Below, piece after piece: positions 44,301 to 52,293 of a stretch of DNA of 64,000 nt (position 1 is its first letter; each line of letters begins with the position of its first letter). Both the position numbers and the translations under genes were made by a program. The notes beneath the pieces were generated by a model that was given only the letters and a program-made list of their open reading frames with translations, was not told the origin of the DNA and did no database searches. The stretch is from Schauerella aestuarii (GTDB lineage Bacteria; Pseudomonadota; Gammaproteobacteria; Burkholderiales; Burkholderiaceae_B), in the NCBI RefSeq assembly GCF_009866805.1, contig NZ_SIZW01000041.1, positions 620,001-684,000 on the forward strand, written 5' to 3'.

Positions 44301-45019
44301 TCTTCGATCACCTTCTGATTGCGCCGCTGCACCGAGCAGTCGCGTTCGCCCAGCGCCACCACGCGGCCGTTGCCGTCACCGAAAATCTGCACTTCAACGT
44401 GGCGTGCGTGATCGACGTAGCGCTCGAGAAATGCGCCGCTATCGCGAAAGAACGTGGCACCCATGCGCTGCACGCCGTCGAACGCAGCGCTCAAGGACGC
44501 AGCATTGTCGCAGCGCGACAGCCCGATCCCGCCGCCGCCCGCCGTGCTTTTGAGCATGACGGGATAGCCGATGACGTCGGCCTGGGCGAGGGCATCGTCG
44601 ATACCGGTGAGCAATCCCGTGCCGGGCGTCATCGGCACCTCGGCCGCCGCCGCCAACTCACGCGCGCGGTGCTTCAACCCGAACTCGCGGATCTGATGCG
44701 GCGTGGGTCCCATGAAGGCAATGCCGGCCGCTTCGCACGCTTCGGCGAATTCCGCGCTTTCCGATAGAAACCCGTAGCCCGGATAGATCGCCTGCGCGCC
44801 GCTGTCGCGCGCCGCCTGCAGAATCAGATCGATGCGCAGGTAGCTGTCGGCCGCCTTCTCACCGCCGAGCGCAATGGCGTGATCGGCCTCGCGAACATGG
44901 GCGGCGTTGCGGTCGGGATCGGCGTAGACCGCGACGCTGCGAATACCCAGGCGCTTCAGGGTGCGGATGGTGCGAACGGCGATTTCGCCGCGATTGGCAA
45001 TGAGGACGGTATCGAACAC
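41324..45019 (-). CDS. uca: Urea carboxylase (biotin-dependent)
   Basis: 1231 residues. Order: biotin carboxylase (1 to ~450; [47 protein letters not shown]), a KipA/AHS2 region (about 455-770; [20 protein letters not shown]), an Ala-rich linker (about 770-825), a KipI/AHS1 region (about 825-1040; [18 protein letters not shown], then GMGDVYLG-like [13 protein letters not shown]) and a biotin-carrier domain with EAMKMEL, biotin on K1189. It converts urea, bicarbonate and ATP to allophanate. The allophanate hydrolase gene lies directly upstream. No separate urea-carboxylase-associated proteins are adjacent. Confidence 0.96.
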   Translation of the reverse strand: [1231 protein letters not shown]

Positions 45020-45034
45020 GTTATCGGCTCCGGG

Positions 45035-46960
45035 TTATTGAACGGCGGTCTGCAGGCTGGCGATGTAGGCGCGCCAACCGCCGAACGACGTGATCTCGCG
45101 TGCGTCGTCGAGCGCGCACGGTTCGCAAATGAATCCCTTCACAGTGCGGCCGTCGGCAAGCGTCAAGGTGCCGATGCCCAACGGCGCCGGAATCTCGGCG
45201 ACGAATTCGCCGAAGCGCGCAGCCGGCACGTCCCACAGCTCGACCGCGATCGCGGCACCCTGCGCGGCGCGCACCAGGCCCGGCTTGGGCGGGGTCGTGT
45301 TGGCCAGCGCATAAAGGCGATAGGTATCGGCGGTGGTGGTCGCTTCCACGAATACGCCGTCGCGCGAGGTGAGCTGATGGTTGAGTGGCATGCCGCGCAG
45401 GTGCGCGCCGACGACCGCCACGCGGATGACGGTGGCAGCCGGCACAGCGCGCTCGGGCGACGATGGCTGCGGCGCGCCAGACGCCGGCGACGGCGTTGCG
45501 GGGTCAGATGCCGTCGAGCCTGAGGCGCCTTCGTCCACGTGAGTCGCAGGGGCCTGCGCCTGCGTGAATGGGCGTTGCGTGGCGCCCAGGGGCAACTGTT
45601 GCTTCGCCAGCCATTGCTTGCCGAACGCCGCGAGCGCCTGATCGCCCCACGCCGGGCCGATCAACGTGATGCCTGCAGGCAGACCATCGGTGCGCATGCC
45701 GGCCGGCACGGCCAGGGCCGACAGATCCGCCAGATTGACGAAGTTCGTATAAACGCCAAGACGCGAGTTGAGCGTGATGGGATCGGCGTCGAGTTCGGCA
45801 ATGGTGTAGATCGACGGCGACGTGGGCACGACCATGCCGTCCACTTCGGCGAGCGCGTCCTGAATGCGCCGGGTGAGGGCTGCCCGCTTGTACTCGGCGT
45901 TGAACGTGGCGGTGGCGTCGTACCGTGCAGCCTGCTCGACGATGCTGCGCACCACGGGGTTGATGCTGTCGGGGTCGCGGCGCCAGAGCGATTCGACGGC
46001 GGCAAACCGCTCGGCAACCCATGGGCCTTGATAGAGCAGTTCAGCCAGTTCGCGAAACGGCGCGAAGTCGATGCGACGCAGTGTCACGCCCATGGCGCGC
46101 AACTGATCGAGCGCGTGGTCGAACGCGGCTCGCGCCACGTCGTCGCCGAAAAATTCCAATGCATCCGGCACGGCCAATACGGGCTGTTGCGGCCATGCAC
46201 GCGGGGCGGACGCCGGTGTCCGGCGCGAGTAGGGATCCGCCCCATCGTAGCCGCCGGCAATGGCGGCCACGAGGCTGGCGTCGTCCACGGTGAGGCTGAA
46301 GATCGACACCACATCCTGCGTGCGGCAGGCGGGCACCACCCCTTGCGTGCTCAGCCAGCCTTTGGTGGGCTTGAGGCCCACGATGTTGTTGAACCCCGCC
46401 GGTACGCGGCCGGAACCGGCGGTATCCGTCCCGAACGAAAAGGGCACCAGGCCGCGCGCGACCACCGATGCCGATCCGGAGCTCGAGCCGCCGCTGATGT
46501 AGCGCGGATCGAAGCTGTTGGCCACCGCGCCGTGCGGTGAACGCGTGCCGACCAGACCGGTCGCGAACTGATCGAGATTGGTCTTGCCCACGAGGATGGC
46601 GCCGGCGGCAATCAAGCGGGCGACGGCGGTCGCGTCTGCTTGCGGAGCGTAGGCGAATGCCGGGCAACCCGCCGTCGTGGGCCAGCCCTCGGCATCGATG
46701 TTGTCCTTGATCGCGAAGGGCACGCCGTAAAGCGGCAGCGCGGCAAGGCTGCCCGCAGCCGTTCGGCGCGCGGCGAGATCATCGAGTTGACGCGTCAGGT
46801 GTATCTCATCGAGTGGCGTGATCCAGGCGTTGTCGCCCGCGCTCGCCCCGATCAGCGGCGAGAGCAGTGCGCGCGGATCGGCAGCATGCTCGCGGTAGGC
46901 GCGCTGCCAATCGGCAATCGTCCAGCCAAGGGTCGGCAACGGAGAAACAGAGACGGGCAT
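45035..46960 (-). CDS. atzF: Allophanate hydrolase
   Basis: 641 residues from ATG 46960-46958, with GAGGA 8 nt upstream. The amidase-signature domain carries the catalytic Lys in PFAIKDN, the GGSSSGSA Ser, and the nucleophile region GTDTAGSGRVPAGF. A Pro/Ser/Ala-rich linker (about residues 490-520) leads to the C-terminal allophanate-specific domain (VAVVGAHLRGMPLNHQL, TLADGRTVKGFICEP). It hydrolyses allophanate to ammonium and CO2. It is the first gene of the operon and is preceded by a sigma-54 promoter (47015-46998). Confidence 0.95.
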   Translation of the reverse strand: MPVSVSPLPTLGWTIADWQRAYREHAADPRALLSPLIGASAGDNAWITPLDEIHLTRQLDDLAARRTAAGSLAALPLYGVPFAIKDNIDAEGWPTTAGCPAFAYAPQADATAVARLIAAGAILVGKTNLDQFATGLVGTRSPHGAVANSFDPRYISGGSSSGSASVVARGLVPFSFGTDTAGSGRVPAGFNNIVGLKPTKGWLSTQGVVPACRTQDVVSIFSLTVDDASLVAAIAGGYDGADPYSRRTPASAPRAWPQQPVLAVPDALEFFGDDVARAAFDHALDQLRAMGVTLRRIDFAPFRELAELLYQGPWVAERFAAVESLWRRDPDSINPVVRSIVEQAARYDATATFNAEYKRAALTRRIQDALAEVDGMVVPTSPSIYTIAELDADPITLNSRLGVYTNFVNLADLSALAVPAGMRTDGLPAGITLIGPAWGDQALAAFGKQWLAKQQLPLGATQRPFTQAQAPATHVDEGASGSTASDPATPSPASGAPQPSSPERAVPAATVIRVAVVGAHLRGMPLNHQLTSRDGVFVEATTTADTYRLYALANTTPPKPGLVRAAQGAAIAVELWDVPAARFGEFVAEIPAPLGIGTLTLADGRTVKGFICEPCALDDAREITSFGGWRAYIASLQTAVQ

Positions 46961-46975
46961 GAGAGAAATCCTCGT

Positions 46976-46985
46976 TGGTATACAT
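46976..46985. promoter_or_regulatory. Candidate GntR operator in the atzF leader
   Basis: TGGTATACAT contains the perfect core GTATAC and matches the FadR-subfamily pattern T-N-G-T-N2-A-C-N-A at all but the last position. It lies about 3-13 bp downstream of the start expected from the sigma-54 promoter, where a bound repressor would block elongation. The link to the operon's own GntR is inferred. Confidence 0.45.
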
Positions 46986-46997
46986 GTCCGCGTACTC

Positions 46998-47015
46998 AAG
47001 CAATACGTATGCCAA
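46998..47015 (-). promoter_or_regulatory. Sigma-54 promoter of the atzF-uca-gntR operon
   Basis: On the minus strand, TTGGCATACGTATTGCTT matches the -24/-12 consensus TTGGCAC-N5-TTGCW with the required 10 bp between GG (47013-47012) and GC (47001-47000). The expected start is near 46988, giving a leader of about 28 nt to the atzF ATG. Confidence 0.85.
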
Positions 47016-47125
47016 CTTTTGAGTGCCCTGCGCTGCAAGCCGCATGTATCAACGCTTTCCAGGGAGCAGGTGCCGAAACGTATGGCGCTTCAGGGTTAAC
47101 GCGTACGGCACGATTTCGGACATCC

Positions 47126-47162
47126 GCACCGAAATCGTTCGTTTATCGCACCGTGATGGTGC
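47126..47162. promoter_or_regulatory. Shared NtrC enhancer: one strong and one weak site
   Basis: GCACCGTGATGGTGC (47148-47162) is a perfect palindrome in both arms and matches the NtrC consensus GCACC-N5-GGTGC. A weaker copy, GCACC-GAAAT-CGTTC, lies at 47126-47140, with centres 22 bp apart (two helical turns), as in known tandem NtrC enhancers. The pair is about 110 bp from each of the two outward sigma-54 promoters. Confidence 0.82.
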
Positions 47163-47261
47163 CGTCATCGATCGCGCGCCATTCGCCTCATGGCCGTATG
47201 TCGCACGGGCGGCCGCGCCCGCCCTTAAGTACGCGCGCGCGAGGTCGGCGACGCCGAAAAG

Positions 47262-47279
47262 TTGGCATTCATTTTGCTT
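47262..47279 (+). promoter_or_regulatory. Sigma-54 promoter of the urtABCDE operon
   Basis: TTGGCATTCATTTTGCTT has the GG (47264-47265) and GC (47276-47277) with exactly 10 bp between. The expected start near 47288 leaves a leader of about 100 nt before urtA. It mirrors the divergent promoter at 46998-47015. Confidence 0.85.
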
Positions 47280-47389
47280 TGACTCCCTTCACGCGATGAG
47301 GCCGAGCCGCAAGCCGTCTCACTCGCAGGCGTACAGGTTGTTCAGACCATCATGCCGGCCGCGCCGGCCCTTTCTTCGAAGGATTCACC

Positions 47390-48643
47390 ATGAAGCGCAG
47401 ACTTGTTCTCAAACAACTGACCGCCGCGAGCCTCTTGGCCATGTCGGGTTGGATGCCGCAATTGATGGCGGCCGAAGACACCATCAAGGTCGGCATTCTG
47501 CATTCGCTGTCGGGCACCATGGCCATCTCCGAAACGTCGCTCAAGGACGTGGCGCTCATGACGATCGATGAGATCAACGCCAACGGCGGCGTGATGGGCA
47601 AGAAGCTTGAAGCCGTCATCGTCGACCCGGCGTCGAACTGGCCGCTGTTCGCCGAGAAGGCCCGCCAATTGATCGCGCAGGACAAGGTCTCGGTGGTATT
47701 TGGCTGCTGGACCTCGGTATCGCGCAAATCGGTGCTGCCGGTGTTCAAGGAACTCAACAGTCTCTTGTTCTATCCCGTGCAATATGAGGGTGAAGAACTT
47801 GAGAAGAACGTGTTCTACACGGGTGCCGCGCCCAACCAGCAGGCGATTCCGGCGGTCGAGTATCTGATGAGCGAAGACGGCGGTGGCGCCAAGCGTTTTG
47901 TGCTGCTGGGCACCGACTACGTCTATCCGCGCACCACCAATAAAATCCTGCGCGCGTTTCTCCACTCGAAGGGCGTGAAGGACAGCGACATCGACGAGGT
48001 GTATACCCCGTTCGGTCACGCCGATTATCAAACCATCGTCGCCAACATCAAGCGCTTTTCCACGGGCGGGCGCACGGCGGTGATCTCGACGATCAACGGC
48101 GACTCGAACGTGCCGTTCTACAAGGAACTTGGCAATGCCGGGCTGAAGGCCACCGATGTGCCGGTGGTCGCGTTCTCGGTGGGTGAAGAAGAACTGCGCG
48201 GTGTGGATACGAAGCCGCTGGTGGGCCACCTCGCCGCCTGGAACTACTTCCAGTCGATCAACAATCCCGTCAACACGGCGTTCATCGACAAGTGGAAGGC
48301 CTACGCGAAGGCCAAGAATCTGCCCAACGCGAACACGGTCGTAACCAACGATCCGATGGAAGCCACCTACGTGGGCATGCATATGTGGAAGCAGGCGGTC
48401 GAGAAAGCGAAGTCGACGGATGTGGACAAGGTGATTGCGGCCATGGGCGGTCAAACGTTTGCCGCGCCCGATGGCTTCACCATCGAAATGGACAAGACCA
48501 ATCACCACCTGCACAAGCCCGTGTTCATCGGCGAAATCAACGCCAATGGCCAGTTCGACGTGGTGTGGAAGAGCAAAGGTCCGATCCGCGCTCAGCCCTG
48601 GAGCCCGTACATCGCGGGTAACGAAGGCAAGCAAGGTCTCTGA
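47390..48643 (+). CDS. urtA: Urea ABC transporter binding protein UrtA
   Basis: 417 residues. A twin-arginine-like signal (KRRLVLKQLTAASLLAMSG) is followed by the UrtA/AmiC fold: IKVGILHSLSGTMAISETSLKD, VVFGCWTSVSRKSVLPVFKE, LLFYPVQYEGEE and ATYVGMHMWKQAVEKA, which are specific for the urea/short-chain-amide branch. AAGGA lies 7 nt before the ATG. It captures urea in the periplasm for UrtBC. First gene of the urtABCDE operon under the sigma-54 promoter. Confidence 0.96.
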   Translation: MKRRLVLKQLTAASLLAMSGWMPQLMAAEDTIKVGILHSLSGTMAISETSLKDVALMTIDEINANGGVMGKKLEAVIVDPASNWPLFAEKARQLIAQDKVSVVFGCWTSVSRKSVLPVFKELNSLLFYPVQYEGEELEKNVFYTGAAPNQQAIPAVEYLMSEDGGGAKRFVLLGTDYVYPRTTNKILRAFLHSKGVKDSDIDEVYTPFGHADYQTIVANIKRFSTGGRTAVISTINGDSNVPFYKELGNAGLKATDVPVVAFSVGEEELRGVDTKPLVGHLAAWNYFQSINNPVNTAFIDKWKAYAKAKNLPNANTVVTNDPMEATYVGMHMWKQAVEKAKSTDVDKVIAAMGGQTFAAPDGFTIEMDKTNHHLHKPVFIGEINANGQFDVVWKSKGPIRAQPWSPYIAGNEGKQGL

Positions 48644-48661
48644 CGCGACAGGAGCGCTAAC

Positions 48662-50302
48662 GTGCATTCGGCAATCACCCGGGTTTGGTATCGATGGCTG
48701 GCGATCGGGTTGCTTGCCGTGTGTGCGCACACCGCAGGCGCAGCGGCGCCAGGCGGTGTAGACGCGGCCATGCTCGCGCCGCTTGCGGCGAGCGATACCG
48801 ATGCCAAACTCGCGGCGATTGCAGCGTTGGGTCAGTTGCCCGATCCTGCGGCCGCACGGGTGCTCGAAGCGCTCAACACCGGTGCGCTCTTTGCCACGCC
48901 GGCCGGTCGCGTGCTGATCGGCCCCGGCAGTGCGGGTGGCGCAGCCAGGGACCCAATCGATGGCAGTACCCTGGCCCTGCCAGCGGATGCCAGCGCCATC
49001 ACCATCAACAACCGGCTGCGGCGCGCCATTGCGGGCGCACTGGCCGCTTCCCGGCTTTTCGCCGACGACGTGCAAGTGCGTTTGCAGGCGGCTCAACGCT
49101 TGCAGAGCGGCAGTGATGTGGCGCTCTTGCCCACGCTCGATGCCGCGCGCGAGAAAGAACAGAATCCGGCAGTGCGCGATGCGCTCGACATCGCGCGTGC
49201 CAACCTGGCGTTGCAGAGCGACGATCCGGCGCGCCGCCGCTCGGCTGCGGAACTTCTCGGCAACACTGAGAGCGCGGCGTTCAGGCCCGTGCTCGCCGCG
49301 CTGGCGACGCCGCGTGCCGACGGCAGCTTTTCTGAGCCCGATGCATCGGTGCGCGAAGCGGCCGTCAATGCCTTGAAGCAGATCGACCGGCACCAGGCGC
49401 TGATCGAATGGACCGGCAATCTGTTCTACGGCATCAGCCTGGGCAGCGTGCTGCTGCTGGCCGCCATCGGCCTGGCCATCACGTTCGGCCTGATCGGCGT
49501 CATCAACATGGCGCACGGCGAACTGCTGATGATCGGCGCGTACACCACGTATATGACCCAGACCTTTTTCCGGCAATGGCTGCCCGCCTGGATCGATTGG
49601 TATGTGATTGCCGCGCTGCCGCTGGCCTTTGCGATCACCGCGCTGGTGGGCATGGCGCTGGAGCGCACAGTGATCCGCTGGCTTTACGGTCGGCCGCTCG
49701 AAACCTTGCTGGCCACCTGGGGCATCAGCCTGATTTTGATGCAGGCCGTGCGCACGCTCTTTGGCGCGCAAAACGTCGAAGTCAGCAATCCGTCGTGGAT
49801 GTCGGGCGGCGTGACGGTGCTCGGCGGTCTCGTGCTCACCTACAACCGCATCGCCATCATCGTCTTCGCCGCGCTTGTGGTGTTTCTTGTGTGGCTGCTG
49901 CTGAATCACACGCGCCTGGGGCTCTTCGTGCGCGCCATCACGCAAAATCGCCGCATGGCCGATTGCGTCGGCGTGCCCACCGGCCGCATCGATATGCTGG
50001 CGTTCGGCTTGGGCTCGGGCATCGCCGGCCTGGCGGGCGTGGCGCTCTCGCAATTGAGCAATGTGGGCCCCGACCTCGGCCGCGGCTATATCGTCGATTC
50101 GTTCATGGTGGTGGTGCTGGGCGGGGTGGGGCAACTCGCCGGCACCGTGATCGCCGCCATGGGCCTGGGCACCGTCAACAAGTTTCTGGAACCCTATGCC
50201 GGCGCCGTGCTCGCCAAGATCATCATCCTCGTGTTGATTGTCTTGATCGTGCAAAAGCGCCCGCAGGGCCTCTTCGCGCCACGTGGCAGGAGTGTCGAAT
50301 GA
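48662..50302 (+). CDS. urtB: Urea ABC transporter permease UrtB
   Basis: 546 residues from a GTG with AGGAG upstream. It begins with a signal-like helix and has a ~220-residue periplasmic N-extension with HEAT-like helical repeats (LRRAIAGALAASRLFADDVQ, DDPARRRSAAELLGN), typical of UrtB. The LivH-type permease follows (ITFGLIGVINMAHGELLMIGAY, VGVPTGRIDMLAFGLGSGIAG, VVLGGVGQLAGTVIAAMGLG). Its stop overlaps urtC by 4 bp. Confidence 0.95.
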   Translation: MHSAITRVWYRWLAIGLLAVCAHTAGAAAPGGVDAAMLAPLAASDTDAKLAAIAALGQLPDPAAARVLEALNTGALFATPAGRVLIGPGSAGGAARDPIDGSTLALPADASAITINNRLRRAIAGALAASRLFADDVQVRLQAAQRLQSGSDVALLPTLDAAREKEQNPAVRDALDIARANLALQSDDPARRRSAAELLGNTESAAFRPVLAALATPRADGSFSEPDASVREAAVNALKQIDRHQALIEWTGNLFYGISLGSVLLLAAIGLAITFGLIGVINMAHGELLMIGAYTTYMTQTFFRQWLPAWIDWYVIAALPLAFAITALVGMALERTVIRWLYGRPLETLLATWGISLILMQAVRTLFGAQNVEVSNPSWMSGGVTVLGGLVLTYNRIAIIVFAALVVFLVWLLLNHTRLGLFVRAITQNRRMADCVGVPTGRIDMLAFGLGSGIAGLAGVALSQLSNVGPDLGRGYIVDSFMVVVLGGVGQLAGTVIAAMGLGTVNKFLEPYAGAVLAKIIILVLIVLIVQKRPQGLFAPRGRSVE

Positions 50303-51444
50303 ACCAAGCCGCCACGCTGGCCGCACCCCCCAGCCTGCATCCCGCCCTGATGACGCGGCGCAGCTTATTTTCTCCGCAAGCCTGGCTCGGGCTGCTCGTG
50401 GCTGTCGCCTTCCTCGCCGTGCTGCCGATGGCCAACCTGGTCTTCGCGCCCGATCATCCCTTGCACATCTCCAGCTACGCCGTCGCGTTGCTGGGCAAGT
50501 TCATGTGCTACGCGCTTGCGGCCCTGGCCCTGGACCTGGTGTGGGGCTACGCCGGCATTCTCTCGCTGGGCCACGGCCTGTTCTTTGCATTGGGCGGCTA
50601 CGCGCACGGTATGTATCTGATGCGGTCGATCGGGCGGGATGGCGTGTATCAAAGCGATCTGCCCGATTTCATGGTCTTCCTGAACTGGAAAACGTATCCC
50701 TGGTACTGGTGGGGCACCGAGCATTTCGCCTACGCCTGGTTTCTGGTGCTGTTCGTCCCCGGGCTGCTGGCCTTTCTGTTCGGCTATTTCGCGTTTCGCT
50801 CGCGTATCAAAGGCGTCTACTTTTCCATCATCACGCAAGCGCTCACCTACGCCGCGATGTTGCTCTTCTTTCGCAACGATACCGGTTTCGGCGGCAATAA
50901 CGGGTTCACCGATTTCAAGCGCATCCTCGGGTTCGATATCACTGCAGCGAGCACGCGTGCAGGGCTGTACTGGATCACACTGGCGGTATTGTTCGGCGCG
51001 CTGGTTCTGGCGCGCGTGATCACGCAATCCAAGCTGGGGCGGGTCCTGACGGCGGTACGTGATTCGGAGAGCCGGCTGCGCTTCATCGGTTACGACCCGC
51101 TGGGCTTCAAGCTGTTCGTGTGGACGCTATCGGCCGTGCTGTGCGGCATTGCGGGTGCCTTGTATGTGCCGCAGGTCGGCATCATCAACCCCGGCGAGAT
51201 GTCGACCGAGAATTCGATCGAGATGGTGATCTGGGTGGCCACGGGCGGCCGCGGCACGCTGATCGGCCCCATCATCGGCGCGGGCGCGGTCAATGGATTG
51301 AAAACCTGGTTCACGAGTGTGTTGCCCGAGTACTGGCTGTATTGCCTGGGACTGATTTTCGTACTGGTGACGCTGTTTCTGCCGCAGGGCATCGTCGGTC
51401 TGGTTCGCCGCATCATGCGGCATCGTGAGGAGCGCCGCGTATGA
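50299..51444 (+). CDS. urtC: Urea ABC transporter permease UrtC
   Basis: 381 residues, LivM-type permease with about ten helices: LVWGYAGILSLGHGLFFALGG, FFRNDTGFGGNNGFTDF and IIGAGAVNGLKTWF near the C-terminus. UrtC-typical features include the aromatic-rich loop WKTYPWYWWGTEHFAYAW. Start and stop each overlap neighbours as ATGA, showing coupling with urtB and urtD. Confidence 0.95.
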   Translation: MNQAATLAAPPSLHPALMTRRSLFSPQAWLGLLVAVAFLAVLPMANLVFAPDHPLHISSYAVALLGKFMCYALAALALDLVWGYAGILSLGHGLFFALGGYAHGMYLMRSIGRDGVYQSDLPDFMVFLNWKTYPWYWWGTEHFAYAWFLVLFVPGLLAFLFGYFAFRSRIKGVYFSIITQALTYAAMLLFFRNDTGFGGNNGFTDFKRILGFDITAASTRAGLYWITLAVLFGALVLARVITQSKLGRVLTAVRDSESRLRFIGYDPLGFKLFVWTLSAVLCGIAGALYVPQVGIINPGEMSTENSIEMVIWVATGGRGTLIGPIIGAGAVNGLKTWFTSVLPEYWLYCLGLIFVLVTLFLPQGIVGLVRRIMRHREERRV

Positions 51445-52292
51445 CATTGCATCCTGCCGCCGAGCGCGATGCGCAATCGCTCACCGAGGGTGGCCCCAGC
51501 GGCGAAGCCGGCTACGGCCGCGTACGCCCCGCCGGCGTGGATACGTCCCACGGCGCCATTCTGTATCTGGAAGACATCACTGTCAGTTTCGATGGATTCA
51601 AGGCGCTCAACAATTTGAGCCTGGATATCGGCGTCGGTGAATTGCGTTGCGTGATCGGCCCCAACGGCGCCGGCAAGACCACGATGATGGACGTGATCAC
51701 CGGCAAGACGCGGCCGACGGGCGGCACGGTGTTCTTTGGCCAGAATATCGATCTCACCACCCTGAACGAAGCGCAGATCGCCGATGCCGGCATCGGGCGC
51801 AAATTTCAGCGCCCCACGGTGTTCGAAAACCATACCGTGTTCGAGAATCTCGAACTTGCCATGAAGATGAACAAAGGCGTGCGCTCGACGCTCTTCGCCA
51901 GGCTCTCGAGCGAGCAACAGGATCGCATCTCGGACACGCTCGCGCTCATTCGTCTGACGCCAGAAATCTGGCGTCTGGCCGGCTTGCTCTCGCACGGGCA
52001 GAAGCAGTGGCTGGAGATCGGCATGCTGTTGATGCAGGAGCCGCAACTGTTATTGCTCGATGAGCCGGTGGCCGGCATGACCGATGCCGAAACCGAACGC
52101 ACCGGCGAATTGCTCAACGAGCTGCGCGGCAAGCATTCGCTGATGGTGGTCGAACACGATATGGATTTCGTCACGCAGATCGCCGGCCCCGGCAAAGTGA
52201 CGGTGCTGCACGAAGGATCGGTACTGGCCGAAGGCACGATGGCGCATGTGCAGGCCGATCCGCGTGTGATTGAAGTTTATCTGGGACGCTGA
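51441..52292 (+). CDS. urtD: Urea ABC transporter ATPase UrtD
   Basis: 283 residues. An N-extension of ~35 residues precedes Walker A GPNGAGKTTMMD (near residue 73), Q-loop region GRKFQRPTVFENHTVFEN, the signature variant LLSHGQKQWLEIGM (SHGQ, as in LivG), Walker B LLLDEPVAGMTD and switch VVEHDMDFV. One of the two ATPases driving UrtBC. Confidence 0.95.
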   Translation: MTLHPAAERDAQSLTEGGPSGEAGYGRVRPAGVDTSHGAILYLEDITVSFDGFKALNNLSLDIGVGELRCVIGPNGAGKTTMMDVITGKTRPTGGTVFFGQNIDLTTLNEAQIADAGIGRKFQRPTVFENHTVFENLELAMKMNKGVRSTLFARLSSEQQDRISDTLALIRLTPEIWRLAGLLSHGQKQWLEIGMLLMQEPQLLLLDEPVAGMTDAETERTGELLNELRGKHSLMVVEHDMDFVTQIAGPGKVTVLHEGSVLAEGTMAHVQADPRVIEVYLGR

Positions 52293-52293
52293 G

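Noticed and set aside
41261-44767. Long plus-strand open frame opposite urea carboxylase
   Set aside because: Shadow frame. The minus strand encodes a complete urea carboxylase with all catalytic motifs including the biotin site.
47000-47012. GCAATACGTATGC as a palindromic operator
   Set aside because: At first it looked like a regulator site, but on the minus strand it is the -24/-12 sigma-54 promoter with exact spacing, which explains the apparent symmetry.
47342-50326. Long minus-strand open frame opposite urtA and urtB
   Set aside because: Shadow frame of clearly identified urtA and urtB; composition is Arg/His/Gly-rich without domain signatures.
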